Positions 59,101 through 64,000 of a DNA stretch of 64,000 nt are shown in pieces. The notes beneath the pieces were generated by a model, which was given only the letters and a program-made list of their open reading frames with translations, did not search any database and had not been told where the DNA came from. The stretch is from Branchiostoma floridae (Eukaryota; Chordata; Leptocardii; Amphioxiformes; Branchiostomatidae), in NCBI RefSeq assembly GCF_000003815.2, contig NC_049987.1:4324907-4388906 (forward strand), in the 5' to 3' direction. A program made the translations under genes and the position numbers. The first letter of the stretch is position 1. Each line of letters starts with the position of its first letter.

Positions 59101-62100
59101 GGCGACATATTTCGGACTTGCATACATTTACAAGGAATATGCTATACATTGTACAGTTGAGTCGTAAACATCTACAGATTAATGTTATTTCCAAATGACA
59201 GTAAAGGCGAACTAACAGATGACCACTCACCGTTTCCGTACCATAATACCGATGACCATCAACGTACATGATGTCGATAGTTTCCATGGTGTTACCGTTG
59301 AACGTGACCTTCAATGGCTGTTGCACCTGGTACCACAGACGTAACAACGCAGCCTCCACCTCATCCTCCGGACCGGTCACGGTCAAGTCCACCACAACAC
59401 TTCCTAAAGGACAACCAGAGAAAAAGCCAATGGCCAGTCAAAAAGGTGACTATAGCTAAATTCAACATGGCGTCTAAGATGAAGAGACAATGTAGTCAGA
59501 GTAACACATGTCTGAGTAAAGCAGATGTCCACACACTACATTTAAATTCGTACAGAAAGATATAATGATAAAGAATAAAGACGTTTAACAACAACTTTGA
59601 GTTATTCATACGAAGTAATATTTGTCTAACTTTTGATACTATTTGAAATGTATGATTGGGTGTAAGTTGTAGTTTTATGATATTCAGTGGACGGTTTTGC
59701 TGTACAAGACAGATGTGCAAAAAGTAATTTTACAGAAAGATGAAATCAGTTCGGTAGTAAGTTAGTTTATCATGAAACGTTCGAAAACAACCAAATCAAA
59801 CATCAAGTATTTGATTTGCCCGTCTTTCAGTCAGCAATATACGGTTCACCAGAAAAGTCATTTAACAGGTTCCTTTCTAAATATCATGTATATATATATC
59901 TATATTGCATTTACATTGCATACACATGCAACGTTAACACATGGTGTAATGCTAGCGAAAATATGTGATAGAGAGAAGCTATAGAATTGATAAATTAGAA
60001 TATGACTTCACTCAATTGCAATTAGTATAGAAGTAAACGCAAGCAAGGCCTTCCTCATGCGCAGCTATACGTATCATTTGTCATTTATCATATTATGTCA
60101 TTTTTTTGCATGCATTTGCAAATACTGTAGATAAACAAAGAACCTGACCTGCGAATGCGTTTGCAGCAGAAAAGTACACCGTGCTGAAATTGGCGTTGAG
60201 AGCGTTCATCATGAAGGTCTCGAAGTAGAGTTCGTGGTCTCCAACAGTCTGGTAGAAGTCGGCATCAAAGATGATCTGTACGACCTTGGAAACTCCCGAG
60301 GGCATCCCGAATCCTGGTGGGAAGATGTCGATCGGGGCTGGAGTGTAGGTAAAGTCGTATTCCTCCATGGGTGGGTCCGTGGTGATGTGGAACTGGAGAT
60401 GATAACGACTGAAAAAGACAAAGTCATAGTTCTATAATTGGATTAGGGTTTCTTAACGAGAGGAGTGAATGCAGTAGTATACATTCAAGCTCGCCTACCG
60501 GTATTGAACAGACACGGAGGCGACATAGCTATAGGTTAAACGGCCCGTTTCTGTAGTCACGTGGCTCAAGGTTACGTTGAAATTTGGGTAAGCCTCGATT
60601 TTCATTAGTCCCTTTTCAGAGTCTTAGTAAGTAAACATTAAGTTAAGTCTTTATTGTGGTCTTCATTCACAATGACTGAAAAAGGTCAGTTCAGTCGAGG
60701 ACATCATCAGATGCCAACACGGGAAGCATGCTGGACCCTCCTTCTCCACTCCTCCCTATCCTTCATCAGTGAAAGTAGTTCAGTTGTGCTGCTCAGTCTG
60801 TCGAGCCCGGAATCTCGCTTGAGCGTGTCAATTGAAGGTAGTGCTGCTTACAGACTAAACTTCTTAATCCTTATTCAACATGAAGAACGTTTAAATATAT
60901 ATCCCTAATAATTCAGAACAATTATTACAGAATAGCACCAGTCTTTTTACAGAAAAATATATACGAATAAGACACTTTATTGCCAATGAGACGAATAAAA
61001 CGAACAGACTCTACAACAGACGTCATGGCGTTGGTGAACTCTTTCTTTATTATACTCAATTCGTAAGATTGAATATTTGCATGCGGTCTGCCTAAATACC
61101 ACAAACGACCACAAACGACTCGGAAATACCACAAACGACCACAAACGACTCTAAAATGCAGTGTATATGGGTCAAAGACCTTGTGTGGCGCTCTGGAGAC
61201 ATTGTTTACACATTTATGAATTTAAAAAACGCAGCAAGTCCTGCGTATTCACCAGTTATTTCAAGTTAGTCCGCCGGTTTCAAGATCGAAGCGATTCTCG
61301 GCCGCCATATGCATGTTGGATCGCCCGTGCTAGGATTCTGCATGGGGAAGTTCTCGATACCTTCCACGGCTCCATAGTCGTCACGACGATAAATCTTTGG
61401 ACGATGTTGGTTCATAGATTATAGCACGGCACTATTATATCATTGTCAACTTATTAAACTAGTATACTTAGTGTTTTTCAGCCTCAATGCAAGCACGCAT
61501 TCATTGACAGCGCAGAATCGCTTCGATCTTGAAACCGGCGGACTAACTCGAAATAACTGGTGAATACGCAGGACTTGCTGCGTTTTTTAAATTCATAAAT
61601 GTGTAAACAATGTCTCCAGAGCGCCACACAAGGTCGTTGACCCATATACACTGTATACTAGAGTCGTTTGTGGTCGTTTGTGGTATTTCCGAGTCGTTTG
61701 TGGTCGTTTGTGGCATTTAGGCACACCCTTTGCATGTATTACCTTGCCTGCGTGAGGGAGATGTCTCGGAACGTAGCATGGCCGCTCACAACGTCAAATG
61801 TCGTATCGATGTTTCCCCTGATGCTGCCCTTGTACAGGTCTGGTACTGGCTCCATCAGAGAGACAGAAACTGACCAGCTCAACCCCTGAGAGCAGGTTAG
61901 ATAAAGAAATAGTTAGATTTTAATCTATCCTATCCGCCATCTCCCAAAACAACAGGGCAATGTTGATAGATTTGATAGGATGTAAGAAATATTCAGATTC
62001 AAGATCTATTGTATTTTCTCGATTAAAGTACACACTTTTCAAAATCCAAAAGGTGCTTCGAGTTTACTCTATTCGATTTACTTTATTTGATTTTACTGCT

Positions 62101-64000
62101 AAGATAAATGGATATGCGCGTGTTTTGATAGAGACAATATGGAATGTACCTTCCAAGCGATGTCAGTTATCGCCTGTCCAGTCACAGCGTCTCTCAGCTC
62201 AAGTTGAAGGTTGAAAGGTTCGTCAACGGTGGCTGTCTCTGGTTGGCTAAAGATAGCAGCTGAAATAACGGAACAATAAAAAAATTATCATTAATCATTT
62301 CAATAAAAGTCTGTTTTCATTACATTGTTGTAAGAAAAGCACTAAAGGTATTCAGTTTACCATATGCTCAATCGAAACAGCAGCCTAATGATACAGAAAA
62401 CAGAGTTGCTTGTAACGATTGTAGAATGTACAGCAGATCTAACATCTTGATTTGAAACAGAAGAAGTGTGGTATTCATGTGACATTGAGGCCACCAACCA
62501 CCCATTATCAGAGACGGGGGCGGATACCAACTGCCAGACACCTTTGACTCGTTGATGACGTCACACTTCCGTTAAGGTCACGGGACAGAAGTCTTGTTGA
62601 TGAGTGCCTTATATTGTATACTGAAGAAGAAGCATGTAGAAACTTTTAGTTACCTCTGATTGGTATCGTTGTCACATCGAAAGCCTGACTTCGGACGTCC
62701 AGAGGAGTATGGGTGCTCTCGCTCACCTTGAATACGAGTGTATAATTCTCACCACTGCAATCAAGAAGAACAAAATATGAACTCAACACCATGTGTATGT
62801 GAATATCACAATTTTGTTGTTTGTTCGGACATTGATGGCTCCTAGTGGTATCTCTGCGGGAAGGGGAATCTTACCTTTGACGTGATTGAGACACATCCTC
62901 GAACACGGGACGGCTTTTTTATGATCCTTCCGATATACGGGTGTAGCCTAGCCTCCATAGAAGGCTTTCTGGGGCCTTTTTTTGGCTCATAATACACTTT
63001 TGCTGGCCATTTCTATTTGTAGTCGGTCGCTGATTGCTGGCGTTTCTGATTGCCGGCCTCCGAAAAAGCAATCAGCGACCGAGTACAAATAGAAATGGCC
63101 AGCAAAAGTGTATTATGAGCCAAAAAGGCCCCAGAAAGCCTGCTATGGAGGCTAGCTGTAGCCCCAACCGAGATTCCCTTCCCATGATTTGAGCCGGTGC
63201 CTCCCAATTGCCAACTAATTTAGGCCAGCAGCTCATATGTGAGGCTGCTACTCTGGTAGTAATACGTTACAGGGACAGTCCGTTTCTTTGAAAACATACC
63301 TGTGGGAAATTTTGAGGTCAGTAAAGTTGGCCCAGCCGTTGATGTACGGTACACTTAGAGTACCATGCAGGGTCGCCCTGTTCTCTCCCCTCGGCAGGGA
63401 GGCAGTGACTTGCCAGGGGGTGCTGACGTGACCAAGATGTAACATATGCTTGCCCTGGAGAAAAAAAAGAAAGTGTCACGTATACCGAGATGTTTCTACG
63501 TTAGTACGTCAGTGTACATTTATGACCTGTACTTGTGATAGGGTATAGTTATAGTATAGCTATTTCTGTTCTTCCAAAATAAACTCATGTTCGCTCAAAG
63601 TTTTATATTGGCATGTTATGACTGTATTGCATGCAAAGTCTTTCGCTCGAAATGTGTTTTTAGAGCTGAATGTTTCTACTTAGTTCTCTGAGATTTCCTA
63701 CTCCATAAAATGTATTACATAGGGCTCTAGCCAGACGAAAATGGTTACTGGGACGGGGGCAGATACATATTGCCGGACACCTTTCACCCGTTGATGACGT
63801 CACACTTCCGACCAGGTCACGTGAATAAGGCTTCGGGTCATTTCAAATCGGGAACGGTCATACGATTGACTGAAAGCTTGTTGGTGAGTGCTTTAGATAA
63901 TTGCGTGACATTTAAAATCGTTTACTTTACGTACGTCTTTGTCCAGTGCCTGGATCTTGGGCTGAACAGCGAAGTCAGCCATCTCGTGAAGAGGCTCTGG
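56102..64000 (-). CDS. Type I transmembrane receptor, fibrocystin-like ectodomain end (3' part of gene)
   Basis: Eleven minus-strand exons in perfect phase: 63935-64000 (cut by window edge), 63300-63454, 62654-62754, 62150-62259, 61743-61885, 60149-60408, 59231-59403, 58411-58522, 57618-57872, 56922-57028, 56102-56266 (TGA). They give 548 residues. Two tandem ectodomain modules share a pattern: LSVPYINGWANFTDLKISHS..YTLVFKV and TFDVVSGHATFRDISLTQAS..YHLQFHI. A membrane-proximal SEA-like part follows (VVQIIFDADFYQTVGDHE ... GSVVVDLTVTGPEDEVEAAL), then the helix VMIAAVSAVVVLLVVIAVF with stop-transfer KKRKSR. The tail of about 180 residues has a Ser/Arg stretch (VSRSSVSPRSVSPPGY) and an ordered C-terminal segment. 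Such filamin/Ig-like modules before a membrane helix recall fibrocystin/PKHD1L1, but that link is from memory and weak. Intron structure is well supported; function is unknown. Confidence 0.8.
58200..58372 (-). mobile_element. tRNA-derived SINE head, second family
   Basis: The minus strand reads GTAGCTCGAGTGGTAGCAAT and B box AGGTTCAAGTCCTGGG, followed by AAGGGCATCTCGGTTGGAGC. It lies 38 bases from the helix-encoding exon. Confidence 0.6.
61084..61728. mobile_element. Foldback DNA transposon with 210-bp arms and 8-bp duplication
   Basis: Arms 61089-61298 and 61514-61723 are near-perfect inverse copies (TGCCTAAATACCACAAACGA ... CGATCTTGAAACCGG). TTTGCATG lies at 61076-61083 and 61729-61736. 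Short ACCACAAACGACC repeats mark each tip. hAT-like by duplication length. It sits 6 bases from the donor of the exon at 61743-61885. Confidence 0.9.
62511..62640. repeat. Dispersed repeat with TGACGTCA, copy 2
   Basis: GAGACGGGGGCGGATACCAA ... TTGATGACGTCACACTTCCG, ending TTGTTGATGAGTGCCTTA. Within an intron of the minus-strand receptor gene, about 20 bases from an exon boundary. Confidence 0.65.
62945..63157. mobile_element. Foldback MITE (hairpin)
   Basis: GGCCCC..AAAAAGCCAAT-type arms: GGGCTCATAATACACTTTTG-like text and CGGTCGCTGATTGC on the left return inverted as GCAATCAGCGACCG and CAAAAGTGTATTATGAGCC on the right. The loop is about 30 bases. Confidence 0.8.
63158..63256 (-). mobile_element. 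tRNA-derived SINE head, second family, copy 2
   Basis: The minus strand shares GGGAAGGGNATCTCGGTTGG with the 58200 copy and carries a decayed B box (GGCTCAAATCATGGG). Directly abuts the foldback element. Confidence 0.5.
63749..63900. repeat. Dispersed repeat with TGACGTCA, copy 3
   Basis: GGGACGGGGGCAGATACATA ... CCCGTTGATGACGTCACACT, then AAGCTTGTTGGTGAGTGC. Ends about 35 bases before the 63935 exon. Confidence 0.65.

Overview
The window is eukaryotic: multi-exon genes with GT/AG introns of hundreds to thousands of bases, dense families of miniature DNA transposons, tRNA-derived SINEs, LINE fragments and four assembly gaps (19432-19859, 25694-26115, 29006-29308, 34459-34558). The gene content (a methuselah/adhesion-like receptor, an SLC17 transporter, a CUB/LDLa membrane protein, a fibrocystin-like receptor) and the repeat landscape suggest an invertebrate deuterostome, most likely an amphioxus (Branchiostoma). 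That assignment is inference. No bacterial feature, operon or CRISPR array is present.

Region 1 (1-5.7 kb): two LDL-receptor-class-A exons lie on the minus strand. Beside them on the plus strand is a large exon carrying a whole class B/methuselah-like seven-helix domain, broken by a 2-base frameshift in helix 3. Its cytoplasmic tail runs into a 13-copy, 136/139-bp tandem array. Each copy has a splice donor and two possible acceptors, spaced so that every putative mini-exon is a multiple of 3 and phase 1. I rate this the most unusual feature here. Region 2 (5.7-14.2 kb) holds no recognised host gene: microsatellites, a pogo-like element, and a 5'-truncated LINE with an intact reverse-transcriptase ORF.

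Region 3 (14.2-31.6 kb): an SLC17 (sialin/VGLUT-type) transporter in 11 exons on the plus strand, all phases agreeing, with one exon partly lost in an assembly gap and one GC donor. Its introns hold nested transposons. Region 4 (31.6-37.3 kb) is intergenic: a deleted mariner copy, two copies of an octamer-palindrome tandem element, then a compact promoter with E-box, CRE-like and ETS-like sites.

Region 5 (37.4-50 kb): a complete six-exon gene for a type I membrane protein (signal peptide, CUB, LDLa, one membrane helix, PGYPPQQ-repeat tail with a PPPY motif). Four copies of one transposon family with 5-6 bp target duplications fall in its introns. Region 6 (50-56 kb) is repeat-rich and without a recognised gene. 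Region 7 (56.1-64 kb): the last 11 exons of a minus-strand type I receptor with two tandem ectodomain modules, a SEA-like membrane-proximal part, one helix and a ~180-residue tail. The family link to fibrocystin/PKHD1L1 is tentative. The genes look independent. The shared theme is cell-surface and membrane proteins, and most of the remaining sequence is transposon-derived.
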